Assembly: GCF_003347605.1 (NCBI RefSeq)
Contig: NZ_QDFZ01000021.1
Location: 40,824 to 104,823, forward strand
Length of the DNA: 64,000 bases
Source: Chryseobacterium sp. KLBC 52
GTDB taxonomy: Bacteria; Bacteroidota; Bacteroidia; Flavobacteriales; Weeksellaceae
Direction of reading: 5' to 3'
A model generated the notes under the pieces. That model saw nothing but the letters and a program-made list of their open reading frames with translations. It ran no database searches and had not been told where the DNA came from. The position numbers were made by a program, and so were the translations under genes. The stretch's first letter is position 1, and each line of letters starts with the position of its first letter. Positions 53,202-61,990 of the stretch are shown here, in pieces.

Positions 53202-54293
53202 TTATGCTTCAGTTTCCTCCGGTAGATCTTCATCTATTCCGTTGTCTACAGCCATTTTTCTAGGCTGAAGGCGGTCATTCATCAGTTCGCTGTATTCACT
53301 TCTGTTCTTGAAAACCTTGATCGCTGTGAACAGCGCTTCTGTAAAACTCTGCTCATCGGCCACATTTTTTCCTGCAATATCGTAAGCAACTCCATGGTCA
53401 GGAGAGGTTCTGATAAAAGGAAGTCCGGCTGTATAATTTACTCCTTCCTCATAGGCTAATGTTTTGAAAGGAGCAAGTCCCTGGTCGTGATACATCGCCA
53501 AAACAGCATCGAAATTTTTGTATTTACTCGGCTGGAAAAAGCTGTCTGCAGGAAATGGTCCGAATGCCAGTATTCCGTTGTCAGAAAGTTCTTTAATAGC
53601 CGGGCTGATGATTTCAATTTCCTCGTTTCCAATAACGCCTCCGTCACCTGCGTGAGGATTTAATCCTAATACGGCAATTTTAGGCTTTTGAATACAAAAA
53701 TCTTCTATTAGTGTCTGATTTAATACTCTGATCTGTTTCTTTATTTTTTCCTTGGAAATATTTTCAGCTACCTGTGCAATAGGAATATGATGCGTGGAAA
53801 CAGCTACTTTAAGATCTTCAGTAACAAGGAACATTAATCCTTTTTTGTTGAATTTCTCTTCAAAATAGCCTGTATGTCCGGCATGCTTGAATCCCATTTT
53901 TACCATTTCATCCTTGTTGATCGGAGCGGTTACCAATACATCGATATCTCCTTTCATCAAAGCTTCAGTAGCTGCTTCTAAAGAATCAATCGCCATTTTC
54001 GTAGATTCTTCAGTAGGAACTCCCAATTCTACATTCACGTTTTCTTTGGTAAGGTTCACCATATTGAGTTTCCCTGCCTGTGCCTGTGAAGGCTCGTTAA
54101 CATAGTTGAAATTAAGATTCAGCTTAAAAATGTTTTTCTGATAAGTGAATAATTTTCCCGAACCAAAAATTACAGGAGTGAAAAAATCTGTAATAGTTTT
54201 GTCTTTCAGAGACTTCATAATGATCTCCGGACCGATGCCGTTGAAATCACCGATTGAAATTCCTACTCGTACTTTATGGTTTTTTGGGCTCAT
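53202..54293 (-). CDS. pdxA: 4-hydroxythreonine-4-phosphate dehydrogenase
   Basis: NAD-dependent enzyme of pyridoxal phosphate synthesis. The 363-residue protein has 'VGISIGDFNGIGPEIIMKSL', 'TAPINKDEMVKMGFKHAGHTGYFEE' in parts, 'GLNPHAGDGGVIGNEE', 'GPFPADSFFQPSKYKNFDAV' and 'MYHDQGLAPFKTL' with the metal-binding His and Asp residues. It is slightly longer than usual (an acidic tail). It is divergent from the riboflavin synthase gene, with a TAAATTTG promoter. Confidence 0.95.
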   Translation of the reverse strand: MSPKNHKVRVGISIGDFNGIGPEIIMKSLKDKTITDFFTPVIFGSGKLFTYQKNIFKLNLNFNYVNEPSQAQAGKLNMVNLTKENVNVELGVPTEESTKMAIDSLEAATEALMKGDIDVLVTAPINKDEMVKMGFKHAGHTGYFEEKFNKKGLMFLVTEDLKVAVSTHHIPIAQVAENISKEKIKKQIRVLNQTLIEDFCIQKPKIAVLGLNPHAGDGGVIGNEEIEIISPAIKELSDNGILAFGPFPADSFFQPSKYKNFDAVLAMYHDQGLAPFKTLAYEEGVNYTAGLPFIRTSPDHGVAYDIAGKNVADEQSFTEALFTAIKVFKNRSEYSELMNDRLQPRKMAVDNGIDEDLPEETEA

Positions 54294-54321
54294 TTTGATT
54301 ATCTTTGAAGATTATAATTTA

Positions 54322-54329
54322 CAAATTTA
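54322..54329 (-). promoter_or_regulatory. pdxA promoter -7 element
   Basis: TAAATTTG on the minus strand, 28 nt before the pdxA ATG, in the 48-nt gap shared with riboflavin synthase. Confidence 0.55.
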
Positions 54330-54341
54330 GCAAAAAATAAT

Positions 54342-54926
54342 ATGTTCACAGGAATTATTGAAGCAGTTGGTGTTATTGAGAAGATTGAAGAAAAAGGAAG
54401 CAATATAGATTTTACCCTGACTTGCCCTTTTACAAACGAACTGAAAATTGATCAAAGCCTTGCCCACAACGGCTGTTGTCTTACAGTTGTTGAGATCAAA
54501 GACAATCATTATGTGGTTACAGCGATTAACGAAACACTGGAAAAAACCAACCTTGGAAAATGGGAATTGGGAACTGTTGTGAACCTTGAGCGTTGTATGA
54601 AGATGGATGGAAGACTGGATGGTCATATTGTTCAGGGACACGTTGATAAGACCGGTGAAGTGGTGAGTATCGAAAATAAAGACGGAAGTTATTTTATTAC
54701 GATGAAGTATGAAAATGACGGAACTTTTGTAACGGTACCTCAGGGATCCATTACAGTAAACGGGATCAGTCTTACTGTTGCTAAAAGTGAAGACAGTCAG
54801 TTTTCTGTAGCTATTATTCCTTATACCTGGGAATTCACAAATATGAAACATTTGAAAATTGGTGACAAAGTAAACCTGGAATTTGATATCATTGGTAAGT
54901 ATATTGCTAGGTTAATTAAAAAGTAG
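54342..54926 (+). CDS. ribE: Riboflavin synthase
   Basis: Dismutates two molecules of 6,7-dimethyl-8-ribityllumazine into riboflavin. The 194-residue protein has two lumazine-binding repeats; the first starts 'MFTGIIEAVGVIEKIEEKG' and has 'NGCCLTVVEI', the second has 'GHIVQGHVDKTGEV' and 'VNGISLTVAKSEDSQFSV'. It is followed after 1 nt by a sensor kinase gene and is therefore the first gene of a three-gene unit. Confidence 0.96.
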   Translation: MFTGIIEAVGVIEKIEEKGSNIDFTLTCPFTNELKIDQSLAHNGCCLTVVEIKDNHYVVTAINETLEKTNLGKWELGTVVNLERCMKMDGRLDGHIVQGHVDKTGEVVSIENKDGSYFITMKYENDGTFVTVPQGSITVNGISLTVAKSEDSQFSVAIIPYTWEFTNMKHLKIGDKVNLEFDIIGKYIARLIKK

Positions 54927-54927
54927 A

Positions 54928-56382
54928 ATGTCAATAAATAAGTATAAAGGATATAGCTTAAGAAACCGGGTGTTTTTCGGTTTCTTGCTGGTATGTTTTT
55001 TAAGTGTCGTTGCTACATCTCTTGTTCCTTACTTTGTATTGAGAAATCATTCTTTGCAGCAGAGTAATATCGATATGCAGGATAAAACCAATGCTGTCAT
55101 GCGATATCTGGACTATGCCGTAAGCCAGACCCTGATAGAAACGAAAGATCTTCCGGAAGTTTTAGGGAATAAAATCTTTGAAATAGCGGATATCAACCAG
55201 CATGACATTTTTATTTATGATCTGAAAGGAAATTATTTGCTTTCCAACAAAGATGAAGGATTGGTTGAGCAGAAAACAATTCCTATAGAAATCATCAATA
55301 AGATTCTGTCTACCGACGCAAGGGTAGATATGGTGAATTATGATGCTGCTAAGGATGCAAAACTGACTTCTTCCTATCTTTTGCTGAAAAATAATGAACT
55401 TGAACCTATCGGAATTGTTTATATCCCTTTATACCACAATGAATCTGCTTATCTGGAGGTTCTTCATCAATATGTAAAATATATTCTTTTAGTCGATATA
55501 TTCCTTATCTTATTTAGTATATGGATCAGTTGGGTGACTTCTAATAGCCTTGCGAAAACCATTACGAAATTCTCTGATATGATTACCCGTATTACGTTAT
55601 TTGAAAACGAAATGCGTCCTATCAGATATTATAAGAATGATGAGCTTAATGCTCTGGCAAGAGCGTATAACAGAATGATTCTACAGATTCAGGATCAGAA
55701 AGAAAGACTTAGATTCAAAGCATCTGAAGAAGCATGGAGAGAAATGGCCAAGCAGGTGGCTCATGAGGTGAAAAATCCATTGACTCCGATGAAATTGACT
55801 ATTCAGAATTTTGAAAGAAAATTTGATCCTGAAGATCCGAATATCAGAGAAAGAGTAAAGCAAATGAGTAAAACTATTGTCGATCAGATTGATCTGATTG
55901 CTACAGTAGCCTCAGCATTCTCAGAATTTGCCAAACTTCCTGAAAAAAATAATGAAGTGATCAATCTGAATACGGAAGTTGAAGATATTCTCCGTGTATT
56001 CAATGATGACAGTATTTTCATGCATGCCAACAAGACGAATATAATGATCAATATGGACAGAATTTATCTTTCCAGAATCATTACAAACCTTGTGACTAAT
56101 GCAAAACAGGCAGAAAGTGACCAGAGGAAACTCATTATCAATGTGGATGTGGAGCAGCATCAGAGAAGGGTGATGATCTCTGTTCAGGATAACGGAGTCG
56201 GGATTCCTGAAAACATGTATGAAAGAATATTTGAACCGAATTTCACCTCTAAAAGTAGTGGGATGGGGCTTGGTTTGTCCATGGTGAGAAAAATGATCGA
56301 GGATTATAAAGGTGAGATCTCTGTGAAATCAGAAGTGGGAAAGGGATCTACATTCATTATTACACTGCCTACTAATTTATAG
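54928..56382 (+). CDS. NtrY-like sensor histidine kinase
   Basis: A 484-residue membrane kinase. First membrane helix about residues 16-36, a periplasmic sensor region of about 145 residues, second helix about 184-204, HAMP region, then HisKA with the phosphorylated His279 in 'QVAHEVKNPLTPMKL' and the ATP-binding domain ('NLVTNAKQAESD', 'DNGVGIPENMYERIFEPNFT', 'GMGLGLSMVRKMIE'). The arrangement resembles NtrY. No response regulator is next to it. Its stop overlaps the next start by 1 nt, and it starts 1 nt after riboflavin synthase. Confidence 0.93.
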   Translation: MSINKYKGYSLRNRVFFGFLLVCFLSVVATSLVPYFVLRNHSLQQSNIDMQDKTNAVMRYLDYAVSQTLIETKDLPEVLGNKIFEIADINQHDIFIYDLKGNYLLSNKDEGLVEQKTIPIEIINKILSTDARVDMVNYDAAKDAKLTSSYLLLKNNELEPIGIVYIPLYHNESAYLEVLHQYVKYILLVDIFLILFSIWISWVTSNSLAKTITKFSDMITRITLFENEMRPIRYYKNDELNALARAYNRMILQIQDQKERLRFKASEEAWREMAKQVAHEVKNPLTPMKLTIQNFERKFDPEDPNIRERVKQMSKTIVDQIDLIATVASAFSEFAKLPEKNNEVINLNTEVEDILRVFNDDSIFMHANKTNIMINMDRIYLSRIITNLVTNAKQAESDQRKLIINVDVEQHQRRVMISVQDNGVGIPENMYERIFEPNFTSKSSGMGLGLSMVRKMIEDYKGEISVKSEVGKGSTFIITLPTNL

Positions 56383-57074
56383 TGAAGCCTTTTATATTTA
56401 AACAATTTCAAATTCAGCAGTCTAAAGATGTCTTCCGTGTAGGAACAGACGGTGTTTTGCTTGGGGCTTTGGCTGATGTTGAACATGCTTCCGGTATTTT
56501 GGAAGTGGGGACAGGCACGGGATTAATTTCTCTTATGCTGGCACAAAGAAATCCACAGGCAGGTTTTTTAGGGCTGGATATTAATGAAGATGCCGCAAAG
56601 CTTACCCAAGTCAATTTTGAACATTCTCCTTTTCATGCAAGGCTGAAAAATAGTCATCAGGATTTTAAAACTTTTGAGACTGAAGATCGTTTTGATCTTA
56701 TTGTATCCAATCCTCCTTATTTTGAAGAATCAGGATCTGAAAAAGATAAGATTGCACGTCAGACCGTAGAATTGAACTTCAGACAGTTGATCAGCAAGGC
56801 AGCAGAATTATTGAACGAAAATGGAATATTTTCTGTGATCATACCTGTGGAAGCAGGAAAAGTTTTTATTTCCATCGGTAAAGAAAATAGGCTGTATCTA
56901 AACAGAAAAGTGAATATCAAAGGAATTGAAAATTCAAAGGCAAAAAGATTGATTCTGGAGTTTTCATCACAAGAAAAAGAAATCAACGAGTCTGATTTTA
57001 TTATAGAAAAAAGTCCGAGACAATACTCGGACCAATATCTTGAACTCACCAAAGAGTTTCATGTTTTTAAGTAA
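56382..57074 (+). CDS. tRNA1(Val) (adenine(37)-N6)-methyltransferase-like protein
   Basis: A 230-residue SAM-dependent methyltransferase like TrmN6/YfiC, which makes m6A37 in tRNA-Val. It begins with GTG overlapping the kinase stop (TAGTG). Motifs: 'FRVGTDGVLLGALADVEHAS', 'EVGTGTGLISLMLAQRNP', 'DLIVSNPPYFEESG' (the NPPY methyltransferase motif) and a C-terminal region rich in charged residues. Translationally coupled to the kinase gene. Confidence 0.88.
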   Translation: MKPFIFKQFQIQQSKDVFRVGTDGVLLGALADVEHASGILEVGTGTGLISLMLAQRNPQAGFLGLDINEDAAKLTQVNFEHSPFHARLKNSHQDFKTFETEDRFDLIVSNPPYFEESGSEKDKIARQTVELNFRQLISKAAELLNENGIFSVIIPVEAGKVFISIGKENRLYLNRKVNIKGIENSKAKRLILEFSSQEKEINESDFIIEKSPRQYSDQYLELTKEFHVFK

Positions 57075-57133
57075 AGAATTTAGAAATAAGATGTTAGAAG
57101 TTAGTTATTTCTGACCTTCTTATTTTTTTATTC

Positions 57134-57844
57134 TTATTCGAATAATTCTGAAGTATCCAATACAGAAACTTTTCCGTCTTCACATCTGATGGCTTCACCA
57201 GGGAAGTTCTGAATCATGTGATAATCGTGTGTTGCCATTACTACTGCAGCGCCATTTTCAAGGGCAACCTGCTTTAATAGCGTCATAATTTCGTTGGAAG
57301 TCTCAGGGTCAAGGTTTCCTGTAGGCTCATCCGCTAAGATAAGATCCGGGTGGTTCAGAAGGGCTCTTGCGATGGCAATACGCTGCTGCTCTCCTCCGGA
57401 AAGTTCGTGTGGCATTTTGTGCTTCTTGCTTTTCATGTTCACGCTTCCTAAAACCTCGTTGATACGGTCTTCCATTTTTACTTTGTCATTCCATCCTGTT
57501 GCTTCAAGAACGAATTTCAGATTCTTTTCAACCGTTCTGTCAGAAAGTAACTGGAAATCCTGGAATACGATACCTAGTTTTCTTCTTAAGTTAGGGATGT
57601 CAGACGGCTTGAGTTTTGCCAGATCAAATCCTACAACAGCTCCGTGTCCTGATGCTAATGGAATGTGTCCGTAAAGCGTTTTCAGTAGGGAACTTTTTCC
57701 GGAACCTGTTTTTCCGATAAGATAGCAGAATCTACCTTTCTTTATATTAAGATTTACATCAGAAAGTACAGTAAAGTTTTTTTGCGCAATCTTTGCATTT
57801 TGTAAACTTATAATATTGTCTCCGGCGATATTTGTATGTGGCAT
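57134..57844 (-). CDS. ftsE: Cell division ATP-binding protein FtsE
   Basis: ABC ATPase that works with FtsX in cell division and cell-wall hydrolase control. The 236-residue protein has Walker A 'GKTGSGKSS' (44-52), Q-loop in 'LGIVFQDFQLLSDRTVEKNL', signature 'LSGGEQQRIAIARALLNHPD' and Walker B 'LILADEPTGNLDPETS'. 'VVMATHDYHMI' holds the switch His. ftsX is not adjacent on this strand in the window. It lies alone, converging on the tRNA methyltransferase gene. Confidence 0.93.
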   Translation of the reverse strand: MPHTNIAGDNIISLQNAKIAQKNFTVLSDVNLNIKKGRFCYLIGKTGSGKSSLLKTLYGHIPLASGHGAVVGFDLAKLKPSDIPNLRRKLGIVFQDFQLLSDRTVEKNLKFVLEATGWNDKVKMEDRINEVLGSVNMKSKKHKMPHELSGGEQQRIAIARALLNHPDLILADEPTGNLDPETSNEIMTLLKQVALENGAAVVMATHDYHMIQNFPGEAIRCEDGKVSVLDTSELFE

Positions 57845-57940
57845 AATTTAATTTTAAAGGCTAATTCTTATAAAAATATTTCAACTTTTAAAAATAGAAA
57901 AAAGATGTTGATGTAGCCTAAATTTTAGTAAATTTTAACA

Positions 57941-57974
57941 ACAAAAAATGCCTGAAAAGGAACTTCTCAAGCAT
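57941..57974 (-). terminator. Terminator of rpmH
   Basis: On the minus strand ATGCTTGAGAA pairs with TTTTCAGGCAT (two G-T pairs), followed by TTTTTTG; it lies about 24 nt past the rpmH stop. Confidence 0.75.
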
Positions 57975-57997
57975 GTTTTGTATATGATAATTAGAAA

Positions 57998-58156
57998 TTA
58001 TCTCTTAGCGCGTGCAGCACTTACAGTTAATCTCTTTCTGCCTTTAGCTCTTCTCGCAGCCAAAACTCTTCTTCCATTTGGCGTAGACATTCTTTCTCTG
58101 AAACCGTGTTTGTTTCTTCTCTTTCTTTCTGATGGCTGGAATGTTCTTTTACTCAT
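57998..58156 (-). CDS. rpmH: 50S ribosomal protein L34
   Basis: A 52-residue, very basic protein: it begins 'MSKRTFQPSERKRRNKHGF' and continues with 'RERMSTPNGRRVLAARRAKG' and 'RKRLTVSAARAKR'. This is the complete L34 sequence, ending in the usual basic tail. The gene is too short to stand out by length, but the sequence is unmistakable. It has a TATCTTTG promoter and its own terminator. The plus-strand open frame over it (57948-58181) is antisense and not a gene. Confidence 0.97.
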   Translation of the reverse strand: MSKRTFQPSERKRRNKHGFRERMSTPNGRRVLAARRAKGRKRLTVSAARAKR

Positions 58157-58200
58157 TACTATATGTTTAAATCGTAATTAATCTATTAATTTTCAGGTTG

Positions 58201-58208
58201 CAAAGATA
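58201..58208 (-). promoter_or_regulatory. rpmH promoter -7 element
   Basis: TATCTTTG on the minus strand, 44 nt before the rpmH ATG. Confidence 0.65.
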
Positions 58209-58350
58209 TATAAATTTTTATAAGTTACAAACTTTAATGATCTTTTTTTAAAATAAAATGTAATGTTTTTCGGTGGGGTATTTATAAACCCTCATGGGAA
58301 AACCATTTTCCGGTACAAAAATAATATTTAAATGATTTATATAAAAGCTC

Positions 58351-58358
58351 TATCTTTG
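58351..58358 (+). promoter_or_regulatory. Promoter of the DHH phosphoesterase gene
   Basis: TATCTTTG on the plus strand, 33 nt before the ATG at 58392 and downstream of an earlier in-frame ATG at 58332, which is thus not the start. Confidence 0.6.
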
Positions 58359-58391
58359 AAAACTTTAATTTTAACGAAAAATAAACACCGG

Positions 58392-59396
58392 ATGTTTACA
58401 CCAGCAGAACTTTTAGATATCAATACATTACTTACCCAGGATAGCAGAATAGTGATCCTTACCCATTATAACCCGGATGGAGATGCTATTGGTTCAAGCT
58501 TGGGATTAAAACATTATCTGAAAGCAAAAGGAATTCATGCAGAGGTTATCGTTCCTAATGATTTTCCGAAATTTCTGAAATGGATGCCGGAATCTAAGAA
58601 AGTTATTATTGCAGAATATAAAAGAAAACTGGCTGCTGATATGATTGCAGGCGCAGATGTTATTTTCTGCCTGGATTTTAATTCTCCGTCAAGAATCGGA
58701 TTATTGGGAGACTGGCTGGTAAAAGCTCCGGGGAAGAAAATTCTTATTGATCATCACCAACAGCCGGAACAATTTGATTTTGTGTATTCTGATACGGTAA
58801 TTCCTGCCACTTCACAGATGATTTACCATTTCATTGAAGCAATGAATGATGAAAAACTGGTGAATCAGGATATGGCAGAATGTCTTTATACCGGAATCAT
58901 GACAGATACAGGTGGTTTCCGTTTTCGTTCCACCAGTGCTACTACACACAGGATTATTGCTAATCTTATTGAACACGGTGCAGATCCTGCCATGATCACT
59001 TCCAATACATGGGATACCAACACGGTTTCCAGACTGCATTTGCTTGCGTTGGTTCTTGGTAGGATAGAAGTAGTAAATGAGGGAACAGTAGCCGTTTTAA
59101 GCCTTACCAGAAATGAACTTAAAGAATTTGGTTTTCAGAAAGGAGATACAGAAGGTTTTGTGAATTATGGTTTGAGTATTGCCGGAGTGAAAATGTCTGC
59201 ATTCTTCATGGAAGATCTGTACGAAGATTTCGTTAAAATTTCTTTCAGAAGCAAAGATGATGTGGACGTGAACCAATTCTCAAGAAAATATTTCAACGGT
59301 GGAGGGCATATTAATGCAGCTGGAGGGAAATCTTTAGATTCTTTAGCGGGAACTATAGTCAACTTCAAAGAAAAAGTGAAAGAAGAAGGTTTATAG
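58392..59396 (+). CDS. nrnA: DHH/DHHA1 phosphoesterase, NrnA-like
   Basis: A 334-residue cytosolic enzyme of the DHH superfamily, probably degrading short oligoribonucleotides and 3'-phosphoadenosine-5'-phosphate. The DHH domain shows 'VILTHYNPDGDAIGSSLGL', 'VIFCLDFNSPSRIG', 'ILIDHHQQPE' (the DHH motif) and 'GIMTDTGGFRF'; the DHHA1 domain ends with 'FNGGGHINAAGG'. The start at 58392 is set by the promoter position; the 20 codons before it lie upstream of or across the promoter. Confidence 0.9.
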   Translation: MFTPAELLDINTLLTQDSRIVILTHYNPDGDAIGSSLGLKHYLKAKGIHAEVIVPNDFPKFLKWMPESKKVIIAEYKRKLAADMIAGADVIFCLDFNSPSRIGLLGDWLVKAPGKKILIDHHQQPEQFDFVYSDTVIPATSQMIYHFIEAMNDEKLVNQDMAECLYTGIMTDTGGFRFRSTSATTHRIIANLIEHGADPAMITSNTWDTNTVSRLHLLALVLGRIEVVNEGTVAVLSLTRNELKEFGFQKGDTEGFVNYGLSIAGVKMSAFFMEDLYEDFVKISFRSKDDVDVNQFSRKYFNGGGHINAAGGKSLDSLAGTIVNFKEKVKEEGL

Positions 59397-59431
59397 GAAC
59401 AAAAAACTGTAAATTTTTCTTATTAAAACTT

Positions 59432-60238
59432 CTAAATACTTTTACGAAACCCCTTTTCTTCAAGTTCCTGACAGGTATAATCGTACACCTGCTGAAACAT
59501 TTCATCCATATATCTTTTGTTGAAAAGACTGTATTTCGTCATTTTGGGCGGATCCAAAAAGATATTGCAATATTTCGCTTTAGAATAGACCGACTTTGCA
59601 ATCGCTAAGTGGAGAATTCTGTCAAATTCTTTCATCAGGCTCATCTTGCTTAATTCGTCATAGCTGATGGAATTGACGTGAGAGGCAATCAGAAAATTAC
59701 ATTTATCCATGATGGGTTCAATAGGGAGGTTATCCAGAACACCGCCATCCACATAAATTTTCTCACCCATCCTTACCGGAGGAAGAATAAAAGGAACGCT
59801 TGAGGAAGCCAGTAATGGTCCAAAAAGTTCTCCTTCAGAAAAGAAATCTACAATGCCATGTGTCATTTCCGTCGCAGCCACATACACCGGAATTTTTAAA
59901 ATACTGAAATTGTCTTCAGGGAAATAATCTTTGAACAGTTTTAAAATAAAATTGGAGCTGAAGATTCCGTTTTTGGATAATTTTAAAGATGACCTGGAGA
60001 AAAAAGAAGTTTGCTTTACAATTTCCATCATTTCGTCCGGCGTTTTTCCAAAAGAATAAAAAGCACCAATAATGGATCCTGCGCTGGTTCCTGAAATAAT
60101 GTGTGGTTTCAGATTGTATTCTTCCAAAGCTTTCAGTACAGCGATATGTGCAATCCCACGCATTCCTCCGCCTGAAAGTGTAAGTCCGATAACCGGTGGT
60201 GCCGGTGGTTTCTTTTTTTTGAATGAAAATAAAGCCAT
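59432..60238 (-). CDS. Patatin-like phospholipase
   Basis: A 268-residue lipid acyl hydrolase. The oxyanion hole 'LTLSGGGMRGIAHIAVL', the nucleophile Ser in 'ISGTSAGSIIGAF' (GxSxG) and the catalytic Asp in 'KIYVDGGVLDNLPIEP' (DGG) are all seen. No signal peptide; probably cytosolic, possibly acting on membrane lipids. It converges with the DHH gene. The next gene upstream starts 72 nt away on the same strand. Confidence 0.92.
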   Translation of the reverse strand: MALFSFKKKKPPAPPVIGLTLSGGGMRGIAHIAVLKALEEYNLKPHIISGTSAGSIIGAFYSFGKTPDEMMEIVKQTSFFSRSSLKLSKNGIFSSNFILKLFKDYFPEDNFSILKIPVYVAATEMTHGIVDFFSEGELFGPLLASSSVPFILPPVRMGEKIYVDGGVLDNLPIEPIMDKCNFLIASHVNSISYDELSKMSLMKEFDRILHLAIAKSVYSKAKYCNIFLDPPKMTKYSLFNKRYMDEMFQQVYDYTCQELEEKGFRKSI

Positions 60239-60310
60239 TACCCAAATTATCCTCTACTAATATACAGGATTTTTTGTTATGCACAGCTTAATTTGTCATG
60301 TTATCTGTTT

Positions 60311-61093
60311 TTATAAAACCAGTTTTTTAGGAAGATTGTGGAGAAGTTCCGTATTGATGATTTCTGCACAGATTCCCGGCTTTTCCCAATGTCCGTTATG
60401 GCCGCAGTCCAGAATGTAAGATTTGATATTCGTTCTGTCCGGAAGATCTTTGATCATCATATCGGTTTTTACCGCATTATCATGTTTACCTGCCAGTACT
60501 AATATTTTAGCTTCGAGATTTTCCAGAACATGCTTTTTGTCGGTTCTTTCTACCATACCTTTCACGCAGGCAAGTGCCCCCAGATTATTGGTGGAAAGGG
60601 CCGTTTCAAGGGCGATTTCAATTTTTCCTTCCAGAATATCTCTTTCATTCGGATTGAATAAATTAGGTACTCCGGCTCTTGCATAATGGGCAAAAGCATC
60701 TTTGATGATTCTATAGCTTTTGATTCGCTGCTGTTTTTTCTCTTCATCATCCGGAAAATACGTAGAGAAAAATAAAGTAAGACTTTTTAAAGAATCGGGA
60801 TATTTCTCTGCAAAAGCGAGAGACGTATAGCCTCCCATAGAATGCCCCAGAAGATGTACTTTTTCTAAATGCTGATCATCCAATACTTTTTTTACTTCTT
60901 CAGCCATCAGTTCCATGGTGTGAACTTCAGCCAGAATTTCAGACTGTCCATGGCCGGGAAGATCAATTTTGAGCAGTGAAAAATCTTTGGAAAGGTGATG
61001 TTCCATATCGCTCCAGATGGATAGGTTTTCCATAAATCCGTGAAGAAGTACCAACGTTTCTTTTCCGTTTCCTTTTCTTTCAAAGTTCAGCAT
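60311..61093 (-). CDS. Alpha/beta hydrolase
   Basis: A 260-residue alpha/beta hydrolase. Nucleophile Ser in 'LLGHSMGGYTSLAFAEKYP', the oxyanion region 'LVLLHGFMENLSIW', 'LPGHGQSEILAE', and the catalytic His in 'DCGHNGHWEKPG'. Substrate unknown; resembles esterases and carboxylesterases such as BioH or MhpC. I use the start MLNFERKGNG (61093); the longer reading adds 23 residues that do not resemble the family. Confidence 0.9.
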   Translation of the reverse strand: MLNFERKGNGKETLVLLHGFMENLSIWSDMEHHLSKDFSLLKIDLPGHGQSEILAEVHTMELMAEEVKKVLDDQHLEKVHLLGHSMGGYTSLAFAEKYPDSLKSLTLFFSTYFPDDEEKKQQRIKSYRIIKDAFAHYARAGVPNLFNPNERDILEGKIEIALETALSTNNLGALACVKGMVERTDKKHVLENLEAKILVLAGKHDNAVKTDMMIKDLPDRTNIKSYILDCGHNGHWEKPGICAEIINTELLHNLPKKLVL

Positions 61094-61167
61094 GATTCCA
61101 AAATTTAGAAGGTTAAAAATAATACAGCAGTTTGCATGCTGCGGATCTGTTTCTCCTTTCAAATTTA

Positions 61168-61200
61168 GTCAAAAAAAGAGCATTTAAAAAATGCCCTTGT
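61168..61200 (-). terminator. Terminator of the ExbD gene
   Basis: On the minus strand GGGCATTT pairs with AAATGCTC, followed by TTTTTTTG, immediately after the ExbD stop. Confidence 0.75.
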
Positions 61201-61203
61201 CTT

Positions 61204-61728
61204 TTATTGAGTTAATTCCTTGTAAACCTTTGTTTCCCAAGGTTTTATGTCTGTTACGCCATATCTTTCCTTTTTAGAAATAGCAAGGTTGTCCAGCATG
61301 TCTACAAAATTTTTGTAGTTGGCTTCATCTGTTGGTTTTACAATCACTGTGAATTTATCAGGTGCCGGAGCATTTTTATACGCTTCAGCAATGATCTTTG
61401 AAATTTTTATTCCACTGAAATCTGTTTCTTTCAGGTTTCCTGTATTCAGATCTTTCTGATTGCTCTGATGATAAAATACCCGGTTGTCTTTTCCAAGGAT
61501 AAAGGTAATCTGGTTTTGATCTCCGATTACAGGAATATCCGTAGGATGAGGGTTGGGATCTTTTGCCGGTAATCCCAAGTCCATTACATTAGGTTTTGTA
61601 AAATTAGTGGTGAACATAAAGAAGGTAATGAGTAAGAATCCCAGATCTACCATAGGCGTCATGTCCACGCGGATCATTTTTTTCTTTTGCTTTCCGCCTT
61701 GTTTTTCTTGTGCAATTACTTCTGCCAT
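61204..61728 (-). CDS. ExbD/TolR biopolymer transport protein
   Basis: A 174-residue inner-membrane protein of the ExbD/TolR family, part of a proton-driven complex energising TonB-dependent import. It has a Lys-rich N-terminus, one membrane helix (about 26-41, 'PMVDLGFLLITFFMFTT') with the conserved Asp, and a periplasmic domain with 'IVKPTDEANYKNFVDMLDNL'. No ExbB or TonB is adjacent inside the window. The gap between it and dsbD holds a perfect palindrome. Confidence 0.92.
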   Translation of the reverse strand: MAEVIAQEKQGGKQKKKMIRVDMTPMVDLGFLLITFFMFTTNFTKPNVMDLGLPAKDPNPHPTDIPVIGDQNQITFILGKDNRVFYHQSNQKDLNTGNLKETDFSGIKISKIIAEAYKNAPAPDKFTVIVKPTDEANYKNFVDMLDNLAISKKERYGVTDIKPWETKVYKELTQ

Positions 61729-61802
61729 GATTAAAATTTTTAAATATTAAACGGTGTTTTTTTTGAAAAATTCTTACAACAAGCGTGCCTTGTTTATGGA
61801 AT

Positions 61803-61830
61803 AATCAATAGATTCATGAATCTATTGATT
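61803..61830. repeat. Perfect 28-bp palindrome
   Basis: AATCAATAGATTCA and its exact reverse complement lie back to back between exbD and the dsbD terminator. No T run follows on either side, so it is not an obvious terminator. It could be an operator or part of an RNA hairpin in the exbD leader. Confidence 0.7.
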
Positions 61831-61939
61831 GATTTTGTAATTATTTTTCAGATGCTCCCATTTTCTTTAATTTTTTTAAAAAATGATAATGATGACTTTG
61901 TTGCTTGGGCAATTGTTCTCATAAGCCGAAGATCGATAC

Positions 61940-61972
61940 AAAAAAAACTCACACGATAAAGTGTGAGTTTTT
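61940..61972 (-). terminator. Terminator of dsbD
   Basis: On the minus strand AAACTCACAC pairs with GTGTGAGTTT around a 6-nt loop, followed by TTTTTTG, 19 nt past the stop. Confidence 0.9.
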
Positions 61973-61990
61973 GAATGATATGTAAATAAT

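Noticed and set aside
57948..58181. Plus-strand 77-residue frame
   Set aside because: It is antisense to the L34 gene rpmH, which is unmistakable on the minus strand.
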